From Neospora caninum Liverpool (lineage: Eukaryota; Apicomplexa; Conoidasida; Eucoccidiorida; Sarcocystidae), in the NCBI RefSeq assembly GCF_000208865.1, contig NC_018394.1, positions 4,839,797 through 4,903,796 of the forward strand: a DNA stretch of 64,000 nt, read 5' to 3'. Below are positions 1 through 12,200 of this stretch, piece after piece (the first letter of the stretch is position 1; each line of letters starts with the position of its first letter). A program made the translations under genes and the position numbers. The notes under the pieces are model-generated. The model was given only the letters and a program-made list of their open reading frames with translations. It was not told the origin of the DNA and made no database searches.

Positions 1-2005
1 CGCACACCCGCGAGCTCTTTGCGACTCCAGGAAGGAAACGGACCAGGAAGTTGGTGGCCGGCAAGACTTTTACAAACTCGCCGACAATGTCAGAACAACA
101 CTCTCCGCGGGGGGCGACACCACGTCGCTCATGTACTAGCGATGTCCCCGCCGGCGACGCGAGGAAAGGTCACACCGAGCTTCGTGAGGCAATGACGAAA
201 AGGAAAGGAGCGATTGTATTTGCACAGTTCCGGATGTGCTGCTACGATGGACAAATGTTAATTCGATGTTTTTCAGTTTCTCGTGTGAGGTTCAGGTATC
301 GAGGCGGTATGCGGCACCAAAAAAAACACCCGCCGAGCAGACAAACACGCGGAAGACGAGACGTTGCGGATTGGCGGAGGGAAGAAAAATAACGCGAGAG
401 CTTTAGGAAAACAGTCACGCCGAGAAGAAAGTCGGCGCGTTCTAGGCCAAAGGTATGAGCGGCAGAGCTACCCCTTTTTGATCTCTCCCTGCCTCTTGAA
501 CGCCAAGGATCTTGGTTAGGTCTCGGGTCACTTTTCTGGCTGCATGGTCACTTCTAGTGTGCAAAGAATGGAGCATCTGTCTTGCGTAAAGAGTTAAACG
601 GCCTCCACAGTTGCGTGTATCTTTTTGCGGGTCGACTTCTCCTCTTCTTCTAGCACAAGACGGGCTACCGACAGTCAGCTACGGACCAGTTTTTTTCCGA
701 GTCGATGGCATGCACGAGTCCGTGGGTTTGCAGCCAAGCCGGATGATCGAAAAACTCCTCCGACGCCCGGTCACTCGGCAAGTTTTTGGCTGTCGCGTCT
801 ACACTGTGGTTGCCTTCACTAGACGTGTTTTGCAACTTTGAGGCACGCTCGAAACTCTAAAACGAGGGGCCGTCTTTGTCGCACGCCGAGCATTCCTCGC
901 TTTGTTCGGTAGCCGTCGCGGCGATCACAGCCCCTTTCCGCGGGCGCCAGACAAAGTTTGTAAGCAAAAAGTGCCCCGCGAAGCGAACCAGCACGATGAC
1001 CCATCCGAACTGGGTTATTGGCACAGGTAAATGCGCTGCAGCGAGAGAATTTGTCACCCAAAAGTATCTTCGTAACACAGAACCGCTTATGACTTTTCCT
1101 TGCCCCGCTCACACTTTTCTCGGCAGTCCCCGGCGTAACGCTGGCCAAGATTTCGACTGCACGCAGGTGTGCGACAGTCGCCGTTACAGAGAGCATGGCG
1201 TGCGTCGGCAAGACAACAAAAAGCTCCAAAAAGACTAGTCACTACGAGCATTTCACTGCTTGCATGGCCTCTAGAGGATTCCGGGAGACTCCCGAAGGGG
1301 AACGCGGCGCGTTCCTCGGCTCCGTCGCCCAACCGGCACGCGTTTCGCGTGTCTACGACTGCTCATCGTCAAGATACTGCTCTTCTGAGTCTTCTTTTTG
1401 GCACGTGGCGCAAAACAAGTTAAGGCGGTTGTGTTGTCCTGGCAAGATTTCAGTTCAGGCGCACAACCGGCAACGCATGCTCTCGAAAGCATTCCCTCCG
1501 GCGGTGAGGCGTACTCTCGTGCAGAAACCGCCGCCGCTGCGGGGAGCGTTCAGCACCTTCACGCTTTATATCCCGCATCGCAACAATCTTGCGACACACG
1601 CAACAGCAAAACATGAGTTTTTTGGTCTTTCGTCAAGGGGAGTCTCTTCATTGGTCCTAGATTTTTCTGGAGCTGGCCTTCCTTCTTTTTCCACTCACCG
1701 CAATGCAATCCAACACACGGGCATCCGCGTCTACCTAACTGGCCGATTCGCCTTTCTTCTTCGAGCCTGACATTTTTTTGCTTTACGCGCTTAACGCGCC
1801 GCCCCCTCCCGACGCGAAGCGAGCGTCGCCACATTTGTCCCTCCCAGCAACTCTTTTTTCAGACACGCGTCAGGAGCGGCCGAAAAACATGAAAAACGCA
1901 CCAACACGACTGAGAAAGCACCAGATACGCCGCGGAGAGCGACGCCCCAGCTGCCTCAAAAAACCGTTCCGGGAAGCACGGCGCGTGAGGTGTTTTTGGT
2001 CATGT
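1..2005. other. 3' flank of V-ATPase A; no gene seen
   Basis: Non-coding flank downstream of the V-ATPase subunit A stop codon (that gene runs leftward). Only short overlapping open frames occur on both strands, with no recognisable domain and no run of compatible splice sites. It probably holds the subunit A 3' UTR and part of the next spacer. No poly(A) signal can be assigned, because coccidians lack a strict AATAAA. Confidence 0.5.
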
Positions 2006-5000
2006 TTATTTCTCAACGAGGCCACGGAGTCCAGACGTGATTTCATCGCTCAGCTGCTTGAAATGCTGCTTCGCGGCGGCCTCGGTCGTGGTGGGAGGCA
2101 GGAACTTCATACTCGTGATTTTGCTGATGGTCGGGCGCATAGTGTTGTAGATCGTGCCCCAACCAATTTTATGCTCGCTCCCGCTCGTCTCTGCAAAATT
2201 CGCATGCCAGCACCTCACAAACGCCAGGCATCTAGACGGCCTCTCGCCCAAATGCAACGGACATCTCTCTGCCGGACTCCCCAGGACCGACTGCCTCGAT
2301 ACTTTGGCGCTATACGCCGGCTCTCAGCCGCCCCCCCCCCTTTCGCTCCACTTTAACGCGGCTTCGTGCTAGTGTGTGCGAAAATGCGTAGCCTTCTACG
2401 CCTCTCTTCGCAAGGCACGCACTCAGACAGACAGGCGTTCTGCACGGATACGACGTCACCAGTGTCGCACAGGGAAATGCGAGGCCGACGGGCGTCTATC
2501 GGCTAAGAACTCGAGTCTTTTACCAAGAGCGTTCTTACCCTGCATGACGCGAAGGCACTGATCGTAGAAGTGACAGATAGTGCGCATCATGCCGACGGTC
2601 TGGAGGCACAGAGCCGCACAGAAAAGAACGAGCGAAAAAACGTGTGTCACAAACTCCACACAGCCAAGGCGCACCAACCCTTCTCACGCACGCGAGCGCC
2701 GCCTTCCTCCCTTGGGTCTCTACAGGGGTGCGTCGCAATGAGAGGAGCGGAGAGTCTCTTGAGTTGTCCAGTCGGACCGCGCCACCGCCTTTTTTCTGTC
2801 CCGTTTTTTTCGCTCCATAGCAATTGCTCACAGACACCGAGTGCGCTTCCTCAGCACGGGCGTTCACAGGCATCCTAGCACAGCTCTGTGTCTTCTCGTG
2901 GATAGCCTCCCCACCCCGTGCAGGCTCTAGAAACCGTAGAAAAAGAGACGGAAAAAGGGAGGTTTCCAAGACCGGCACGACGCCAACTCGCGTCCTCCCG
3001 GGGAGCGCAGCCGACACCCCCAGGCGCTTGGAGTCTCACCTTGTACAGCGGACACATGTAGTCGTAGTCGGAGAAGGCATTTTGCTGGAGGAAGTCTTCC
3101 CGAATAATTCGCGCCACTTCGAGAATCAGTTTTTGGTCCTGATAAAAACACGCAGAGACTTTCGAACATCAACCACACGAACCGCAGCCCTCCCCCCCCC
3201 TCGGTTCCTCAAAGACTACCGCCCGTCTCCATCGACACGCTGCTTCCCCACCGCCTCTGTTTCATAGACACTCCTATACACATATACAGATATATACATA
3301 TATATATATCTATTTATATGCTCTGGGATATATATATATATATATATGCTTGCATATGTGGGTATGCGTCGACGGATACACGAAAGAATATGCTGAAATG
3401 CCTTAACGTGAGGCGTTGTAGGCGAGGCAGTTCTGCGGCCTTTGGTTAGGGTGTACGGAGGCAAAGCTGCCAGTGTCTCAAAGGGCCAGAGAACAGATTC
3501 CCTCAAACACAGGAACCAGGTACCAGGAAGGTTTGGAGTTTGGAGCATCGAGCAAAGTGCTCCTGTGCTCACCTCGGAGAGAGAATCCTTCCCGACAAGC
3601 TGGACGATGTCAGTAAGCTCCGCTTCCTGCAGAAAGTAAGCAGGGAGGAAAGAGGCGCAAGAGCGCCCGTAAGTCGACACGGCGAAACAGCGCGTCAGGC
3701 CAGGCTGGCCTAGCGAACAAATGAAAGAAATCGTGGTGTCGCTACAGCTCAGAGACGCCCCTTCGTGAAACAGGCTCGTCCACGTGCCGCAGCTCGTTCA
3801 CGCGTGCAGGCCCCGAGCGTTCTCCATTTGGTGAGAGAAGGAAAGAAGACGACGACAAAAAAGCGCTCGCCAGGGGCACCACTCCTGTATCTGCCGCTGT
3901 ACAGACAGCCGCTCAGTTGACTGCAAGTGCGACACCAGCCTTACGAGACCGGAATCCCGAATGTGTACATTCGTTTCTTCCACCCTGCACTTTTTCGCTT
4001 TTCTCTGCTCACCTGCTGAAGGATGTCGGACACTTTCTGGCGCAGACTGCTGAACTCGGAGTCGTAGGAATCGAAAAACGGCTCCAGTGCGCGAATGTAT
4101 TTGGAGAAAGACGTCGTCCAGTTCACTGCATTTCCCGAGGCAAATGCAAAACACGGAACGCCTCAGCAACTGCAAGAGGGCTTTTTGGGCAACGCCAAAA
4201 CACGGTTTTTTCCGCGGCTGGGTCTTCGCCCTCCGGCCGGTCTCCAACGTGTCCAGAAGAGTGGACAAACGCACGAGCATAAAGCTACACAGATGTGCAT
4301 GCGAGGCCCTATCGAGGAGGCACGCACTTTCGCTCCTCCCTGTCCCTTCTCTCTCGTGACATCTTCCCACGGTCGCCCACAATCCTTTGATACACACGTG
4401 TACCATTACACAGGGATACATCGTGTATGTCCACGTGCATATTGATCTGTCGAGATGTGTGCACTGCTGAGGCCCTCGGTGCGTCTCTACGCAGGCTCTT
4501 TTCGTTTACCGGAAGGGAAATGTTTCCGTTGGGCGAGTTTTTTGTCGAGCCCCCAGAAGACTTGCACAATGGACATGGTGGACGTCGTGACGGGGTCGGA
4601 GAAATCTCCTCCGGGCGGCGAGACGGCGCCGACGATCGTCACGCTCCCCTCGCGCTCGGGAGATCCGACGCAGCGAACGCGGCCTGCGACAAAGAGAAGG
4701 CACCAGACGACTGCATGCACCCCGACCCAGAAAGGGTGAAAACCAGAGCCTGCGCAAAAAAAAACGACTGCGTGTGCTCCAGGCCTCTTTAGCAGCAACG
4801 TACTCGCGCGCTCGTAGAAGGAGGCGAGCCGAGCTCCCAAGTAGGCTGGGTAGCCGCTGTCGGCGGGCATTTCCGCCAGACGACCGCTGATTTCGCGAAG
4901 CGCCTCAGCCCATCGACTGGTGCTATCAGCCATCATGGCCACGTGGTAGCCCATGTCTCGGAAGTACTCGCCGAGGGTGATGCCTGCGAGAGAAAAAACG

Positions 5001-8000
5001 CAGGGGACACAGGGGAATTACGTGCGGCGACACGGGCCTCTGCACAGACACGTCGCGGGTTCTCGCTGGTTCGCGCCGCGCTGGCCGCCGGCCCTTCCGC
5101 GGGCTGGGAGCCCCAGCGGGGCCTTCCCGCTCTCGCCGCCTCTCACCGGTGTAGATCGACGCTTCACGCGCAGCGACAGGCATGTTGCTGGTGTTTGCCA
5201 CCAGGCACGTTCGCTGCATGATACCCTCTTCTTTGCCGTTCACAACGGTCGTCAGTTCGGGGAACTCAGTCAGGACTTCGGCCATTTCGTTTCCGCGCTC
5301 GCCGCAGCCGACGTAGATAATCACCTGGCTGTTGCTGTATTTGGACAGAGCCTGAGACGCAAAGCATCCCGCGCAGACCGGGAGGTGGTGTGCGTGCAGA
5401 TCCACCGTTGTCAACGGCGACACACACACACACACACGGACGCCCGTCCTTCTGCAGCAAAACGCGTTTGGTCCAAGCAACTCGTTTTTTCGAGGGGATT
5501 GCCCACCTGCGCTGCCTATTCTCGAAGCCTTCCCGGGAAGCGATCTCCCGACGCAAGTCGGCAGGGGACGGCATGGAAACGATCGGGAAGACGGGACGGG
5601 ACGGCCCCCCAGAGGAGGAAATCGCCAGAACGCCGCCAGAGACCCGACGGCGCAAACACACACCGTGCAGTCATTGCGAAGCAGTCGGAGACACGCGCAC
5701 AAAAAATCACCACGAATCGAGGACGGAGGTCCGGAGAGACTCGAGAGGCCAGAGGCTCTTTAAGAAACTAGAGGACTCTAAAAAGGCGGAAGAGCCGCGA
5801 TCTCCACCCTGGTTTTCTCGGTGCGTTTCTCACCTGGGAAATGCAAGTCTTTCCACAACCGAACGCCCCGGGAATGGCGCATGTTCCGCCCTGCGAACGT
5901 CACATGCGACAGGAAAACCCCTCGCATACTTCCTCTTCTGGCCGTTCGACCTCTCGTCTTCCGTACACCCCCGTACACAGCCTTTTCTCCCGGATTGACA
6001 ACCGTTCTTCGAGGGCGTCCGACACCGCAACAAGGCCACAAACGTTGCGTGCCCCGTGCATGCAGCTTGCAACTCGACGTGCGAACGCAAGACACGCAGA
6101 GCTTCCGGTTGTTTGCAATGCAGCCAGATCGCCTGTGTGTGGCGACGCAGATCGCGTGATGGATGAGCCGCCCTGGCTGCGCTTTCCGAAAACGCTTTTC
6201 TCACTTGCACGGTGGGGAAGAGGGAATCCAGGACGCGCTGGCCTGTGAGGAGCGGCGTGTTGCCGGACAGCTTCTCGAGGCAGGGACGGGGCTCACGAAC
6301 TGGCCAATCGTGGGACATTTGAATGGGGATCTGCTCGCCGCGGAATTCCAGAGTCATGACCGTGTCCTTGACGGTGTACGAGCCTAAAAGCGGATGTGTT
6401 CGAAGACAAGCCGAGGCCAAAGAACCTTCACGCGGCGCGTATGCGTCGGGCAATCAAAAGGGAGAAACTGCTCTACAAGGGCCGCAAGAAACCGACGCGA
6501 TACACGCCAGCGCCATCCGGCTTCCTCGCACACCGGAAAGTTCGATTCGTTGCGGTGTATATACACCGAACCCAAGAGCACAGAAGGGTGATGCGAGGCA
6601 CGAGACTTGCTTACTCGTTTGTTCCTGCGGGATTCCCCGGGAAAACGGACAGCATCTGCCGCGGTACCTTTCAAGCGCTGGTGCCTAAGAGGAATCCACT
6701 TCCGCGCTTCGCAGAGAACGCACGCAATCGAGAGAAAAAATTACCTGCGGGTGCAATCCACGAGACTTTGCCTTGGACCTTGGGGGGGATCATGATCCGG
6801 TGCTCGAGAAAGAGATTGTTCTCCTGGACAGTTCCGATGACGTCTCCGCCTGAAACGCACGCAGTCCCTATCACGCCGCATTCACTATTTCCGCAATGAC
6901 GCACCCATACGTTTCGCCGCCTATAAAAGATGCAGAAATGTCCAGCTGCCTACAAATATATAAAATATCTGCGATTCAGATATATATATATATATATATA
7001 TGCGAAGTGCCTGTTGTGTATTGCTTCCGTACGCAGCTGGTGAATCAGAGGGGCTGTGGATACCTGTGAGGATGTCTCCGACTTGAACATTGCTGACGGG
7101 TTTATATTCCCAGAGTTTCTTGTGGTCAAGAGCCGGGACGTCGACGCCTTTGGGGACGAAGACGCTCTGGGCGACTTGCGCGATGCGCTCCAAGGGCCTC
7201 TGGATTCCGTCGAAAATGTTGTCGAGAAGGCCTGGGAAGGAACCGGCGAGGAAGACGAAAGTGCGGTCAGCGCGCGAAAGGAGGAAAAACGAGACACACG
7301 CGGTGTGAACCCACGCAGAGAGGACAGTCGGCAGGAAGAAGGGGAACGGGGCGAGGAGAGATATCGAGCGAAATGACTGTCAGGAAGAATTGCCAGGGAA
7401 ACGGGGAGCGACACAGAGCGACCCCTTCGACCGAGGGAACGTGGAGAGCACACAGAGAGACAGCGAAGGGAAGGTGTGCATGCAGCTACACCGGGGGACG
7501 ACGGAGGAAAGTCCGAAGCCATGCAGACGGAAGAGGCGATACTGCTTGACATGAAGCGCGCGGGAAAAGTCCGGTTCACGCAGGAAGCGGAGGCAGAAAG
7601 TCGTGAAGCGACGACGGAGAAAGACCAGGCGACGGACGGGGAACAGCGGTGTTTTTTTTTGTGAAAAAAGACGAGGGACTGTAGGTGGAGAGAACGCGAA
7701 CATCAGAAGGAAGAACAGAGCGCACGGCACGAGACATACAGGACGCAGACGCGGTCTCGCAGTGCAGACTGTGGGAAGAGGCGCTTCGAACCGCGCACGG
7801 GCACCGCTGAATTTTTCTTACCCGGCCCCAGTTCGACAGAGAGCGGCTTTCCGGTCTTCACCACGGGGTCTCCTACGCACAGGCCGGCTGGTTCGAAAGC
7901 AAACACAGAAAGGACAAAACATCGATGAGAAAGTATGTTTATATGAACGGCATGCACCGTCTTCTCCGTGAACATGTCTGGTTGTCGCCGCCCCTCCCCA

Positions 8001-9249
8001 ATTCTCTGTGTCTCCATGTCGAGGTTTCTTTGTTCAACACACACGACCAAGACAAAAAGCATGCGCTGTAGCGACTCTGGCGCCTCCTCCTCACTTCACC
8101 CTCTGCTCAAATCCTGAAAGAGGAAGGAACAGAAGAAGTTTGGTGGGAGCTCTCCGAAAGAGACACGTGCGTGTCGCGCTTAAAACGCCGACCCACGGGG
8201 ATTGTTCGAGAGGTTTCAGCCCCCCGGGTTCTTCGTTTCCTTGCCTGTTTCCTCGTAGACTTGGATGAACGCCTTGTCGCCCTCGAGCCGAATGATTTCT
8301 CCGACGAGGCGCTGCCAGCCGACACGCACGAGCTCGTACATTTTCGTTCCGCTCATTTGCTCCGCCAGAACCACTGATGGAGAAAAGCGGAAAGCAAAAC
8401 ACAGAAAACTCCTCCATCACAGCAATGATTGCATGCACACCTGTTTCAGCCTTTCTGTTCCAGGAGCGTGGCGATCCAGCATCCAGCTGCGCAGCTGGAA
8501 AGGTCCAAAACCGCATCGCTCTCTCGGGCCTCGTCTCTGGACCGAGAAGTAGACCGGCCGATACACGAAAGGCACGACTCTACAGGTGAAGAGAGGAGCC
8601 GGGACGCGTTTGCATGCGCAGAAGGGAGGACAATCGACAAGCGATGGTGCTACCAGCGCCGGAAAGAAAGGCTGAATGATGCCACTGTTGCCACCGTACA
8701 CGCACAACCAGGAGGGAAAACAGAGCCGCGGAGCAACGCGCAACGGGCGCAGTCGATAGGTCCACACGAGACAGTTGAGAGGAAAGGATAAATATGGTGT
8801 GGAAAAAGGGATGGCAAAAGAAAGTACTCAGCAGCGGGAGGGTTGAGGCGAAAACAGTTGCAAACACGAATCACAAGCGGGGAACGGAAGGCAGCGGTGG
8901 CAAAGACCGCAGACGGAGGAGAAAAGGAAGAGGAGAGAAGGCCAACAGTCAAAGACAGGAAGGGACAGGAGAGCTGGAGCTGGAGTTAGGACCCGAAGGC
9001 GTGTTCGGTGTTGGGTGCCGTACACTCGCGAGGAACCTAGGGAGGTCGATTTTCCTTTTCGACGACAGAGGAGAGGCGGGAACGTCACGCGTGTCTCTCG
9101 GCAACACAGCACGCCAAAGCACAGAGGGAAACGGATTCCCCTCAGGATGGAGAGGAGCGAAAAGAACACTTACGCGGGCCGGAAACCTTGTAGATGATTC
9201 CCATTTCTGCGTCCGCCTCTGGGGCCGACCCTTCGCCTCTTGGCGCCAT
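2006..9249 (-). CDS. VMA1: V-type proton ATPase catalytic subunit A
   Basis: Nucleotide-hydrolysing subunit of the V1 sector, which drives H+ pumping into acidic compartments. Fifteen exons (minus strand): 9249-9174, 8373-8245, 7887-7822, 7231-7064, 6849-6745, 6383-6205, 5890-5834, 5351-5147, 4983-4804, 4683-4510, 4125-4013, 3626-3573, 3138-3040, 2599-2539, 2190-2006. They total 1851 nt, or 616 aa, the usual family length. The start is the ATG at 9249 (MAPRGEGS), followed by the beta-barrel segment GIIYKVSGP. Exon 7 carries the Walker A loop GAFGCGKT (about residues 249-256), including the family's redox-sensitive Cys in the loop. Exon 8 carries [14 protein letters not shown] with the catalytic Glu, and exon 9 carries [19 protein letters not shown]. 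The non-homologous region signature [18 protein letters not shown] is split over exons 3 and 4. Intron 2 is GC-AG. The exon 9/10 junction codon reads Ser (RASRVRC) where most family members have Gly. The gene is head to head with PIKfyve. Confidence 0.97.
3279..3357. repeat. (TA)-rich microsatellite, V-ATPase A intron 12
   Basis: Interrupted TA/CATA tract ending in an alternating TATATA run, lying inside intron 12 (3139-3572). It is one of many such tracts in this window, all of them in introns or spacers. Confidence 0.8.
5421..5438. repeat. (CA)n microsatellite, V-ATPase A intron 7
   Basis: Short uninterrupted CA run inside the 482-bp intron between the P-loop exon (5834-5890) and exon 8. 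Confidence 0.75.
6980..7002. repeat. (TA)n microsatellite, V-ATPase A intron 4
   Basis: About eleven uninterrupted TA units within the 214-bp intron 6850-7063. The intron is short, so length changes here would be a sizeable fraction of it. Confidence 0.85.
7888..8244 (-). other. GC-AG intron (V-ATPase A intron 2)
   Basis: Read on the minus strand, the exon ends GAAACAG and the intron begins GCAAGG; it ends CCAG before CCGGCCTGTGC. This is the only junction that joins the conserved EET and AGLCVGDPV segments in frame (phase 1), and no GT donor nearby would do so. The flanking CAG|GCAAGG fits the strong consensus typical of genuine GC-AG introns. Confidence 0.85.
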
Positions 9250-12200
9250 CTTTGTCAAGGGGAAAGTCAAGCGAACGAGGGGAGACGGGAGAAATCCAGC
9301 AGAGAGAGTGAAAGACTTCCTGAAAACCTGGGAGTCTCCGAGGTGGTTCGGTGTATGTACACGCAGATCTGTTCGGCAGCGAGCGGCAGAGAGACCGAAA
9401 CGGTTGCCACACACACACGCGCAGCGCTTCTTGAAACGAGGAATCACGGGCAAAGGAAGAGTCTCTTTGTGAGGGAGAAACGAAGGGAACGAGAGATATC
9501 CAGGAGGCGACGATCAGGGCTGTATTTTTTCCGCCGCGCAAGCAACGCCCCTTTGTGGCGCTGAAACAAAACACACGGGGAAACCGGCCTCAATTCGTGG
9601 GATAGTAAAGCTGCACAGTAAGTGGAGAATGCTCGTTCAAAACTTGGAATGAAAGAAAGAGAGGCGCTGCTGTCTCGTTTTTGGTGGAACTCATATGCAT
9701 CGAGAAGCAAAGATGACTGGAGACTGTGCTTCGGTAGCCAATCGAGGACAGTCGATGTGCGAGCAAATGCAGCGGAAGGACGGGAAAAGGCGGAGCACCC
9801 CTTCGAAGAGAGCGATTAAACGGGCGTACAGGACTTGCGAAAGAAGACAGAATGGGAAAGGGAAGGTCGCCGGAGGAAGAGCTAGCAAAGTTACAATCAA
9901 CACACTCGGCTCCAACCTGTGCCACTGGGCTCGGTCAGCGCTGCTGAACGGGGCATGCGATGGATTCTAGAAGCTCTCCCGGTGTGTTCCCCCCTCCTCG
10001 TAGGCTTTCTGTCGGATTTACGAAAACGTGACCGGTACGCGCTGTCACCCTTGTCAGAAAGAAGCAAATTTGTCGAGGGGAATCGGAAACCTGACTCCAG
10101 CGAAGAAAACCCTACCGGGATGGGAGAAATTGCCTGGATTTTCTCCCGTCGTCTCCGCGTATATGGCGAGCACCGCCGACCCCGGCTGCAAATGGGCGCC
10201 GGATGAGCTTTAAACTTCCAGCTTGGTGGCTTCTCGGTGTTCGTCTAGTGGTTTTTATTTCGCTGGGAGAATGGGTGTCGGCATTTCGCAGTTCAAAGAG
10301 AAGGCGCGGCGGAGGCGGGAAGAAGGCCCCGAATACCCGTCGCGGAGAGACCGACGCAGGCCTGTGTCCAGGAAGTAGAGCTGCAAGCGTTTGTCGCAGA
10401 AAGACGAAACGAGTCGCGTAGGGTGCCTTTTACATCGTGGAGTGGGACAATTGATCAGTTGTCGCATCCAGAGGAATGGGGGGGAAGCGCACGACTACAG
10501 ATTTTTGGTCGTATAATCCCGTATCTGCATTAGTTCAGCCCCGTTTACGGCCCCCGCATCGGTATTTGAAGCACTGGATACACAGTCTCTGGAAGGCGAT
10601 GGATAGAAGCGAAGATGTCAGAACAACTTTCCTGACTGTGGACCCTGTGGGTGTAACGCATCAGGAAAGCTGCACTTGTGTGCTGTGTGTTTCTTACGTG
10701 CGAACGGCGATCTCGACCTCCTAGAACTCATTTTGACACAAGGGCGCATACGCACACTTCTATTTTCTTAGCCATGGGAGCTCTCTCTCTTCAGCGGATC
10801 TGGTTACCTTTCTCTTTGGCGCCGTTTCTTGAACAATTAGCAGGTCCCGTTGTTAAGAGCGGGAGTAGCACATACCTGGAAGAATCATTGCTTTTGAAGC
10901 GTCGGCGGCAGACCGAATCAAGCCATCTATCCTGGTTTTTACCCACGAGGTTTCGTCCTGTACCGTGGTACAGGAGGCTCCGTTATGGAACGTCCGCCGG
11001 ATCTGTGATAACTTGGACTGGAACAAGGCAGACGGACTGACTGTGCGATCGCAGACGCTGCGTTCAGCGCCTGGGTTTTCCGCAGCTTTCCGGCTCCGAA
11101 GGCGTACCGGGGTTTCCCAGCACTGTGCGCATGGACGACTGGTTTCTGGGTTTGATTGATGCGAAAAGTGATCGACTTTATCGTGAAGGGTTCTCATGAA
11201 GACGTTTTCTCATTGCTTTTTGAGGCTAAGTTTAAAAAATTCGCTGGATAAGAGCATTATGTCCAAATCCACAGGGATGCGAGCTCCAATCGCCACGGCG
11301 TTCGCCACAGAACCGTATACAAACGTTCCTGCAGGATTGGACACGTCTCTTGACATCTGTCTACTCCATGCGGACTTTCCGTTTTCCCTTTCAACTGGAA
11401 GATCTGGAACTCGCTGAGTGTGCTTGCGAGAAACCGATTCGAACTCCGATTGTGCACAAGATCACCAAGGCAGAGTTACGTGGTCGGGAGTCTCTGCACT
11501 GGGATAAATCGGATGGCAGGATTGACTGCATTCATGCACCCCCCTCGGCTCCAGCTACGTACGAAGCCGGGTTTAAGAACACAAAGATCAGAGGTATGCC
11601 ATGTTTTGGTATTATCACATGATGAGTGGACATTGCCTCTGTGCACATGACCCGCAATCCAGAACTGTAGAACTCAAGCCGAATAAACAGAGACAGTATA
11701 ATACCTAGGAAGGGGTTCTCTAAGACAACAGACAGACTGGATCTGCAGAGCATTGAGACTCGCCAAGAAGGACCGAGAATCCCCGGACCTCCGAGAGAAC
11801 ACATTTTTGTCTGGAGACATGACGCGCACTTGGTTTTTGGGACTTGATCCAACCCAACAGACGGGAGAGAAAGTGTATCCATGAGTCTGTTAAAGGAGGG
11901 TTGGCAAGCGCTCTGGAGTTCCAGTGGAGAAATCGTCTTACTCCTGCGCGTACATGTTGAATGCTAGCAAATGCAGAAGATGCTTCATGCTGCAGCCGCC
12001 GGGAAACTCTATGTACCCGCTCTAAAGCCCTCAACTCGACCCCACAATCACCGGGAGTGACGTGTGAAGAGTTTGATCGGAAACGTCTCTCCGGCAGAAC
12101 GGACACAAGTACCTCCGGCTGCAGCGTTGGATTCTCGGCTTCGCGAGTTAGCATGTCCAGCGGCAGCATGAAGTTTTGTCCCGTGTGTTGCACTATGCCC

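Noticed and set aside
1195..2356. Plus-strand frames of about 190 codons at the left end
   Set aside because: No domain, no conserved composition, and they run antisense into subunit A's last exon.
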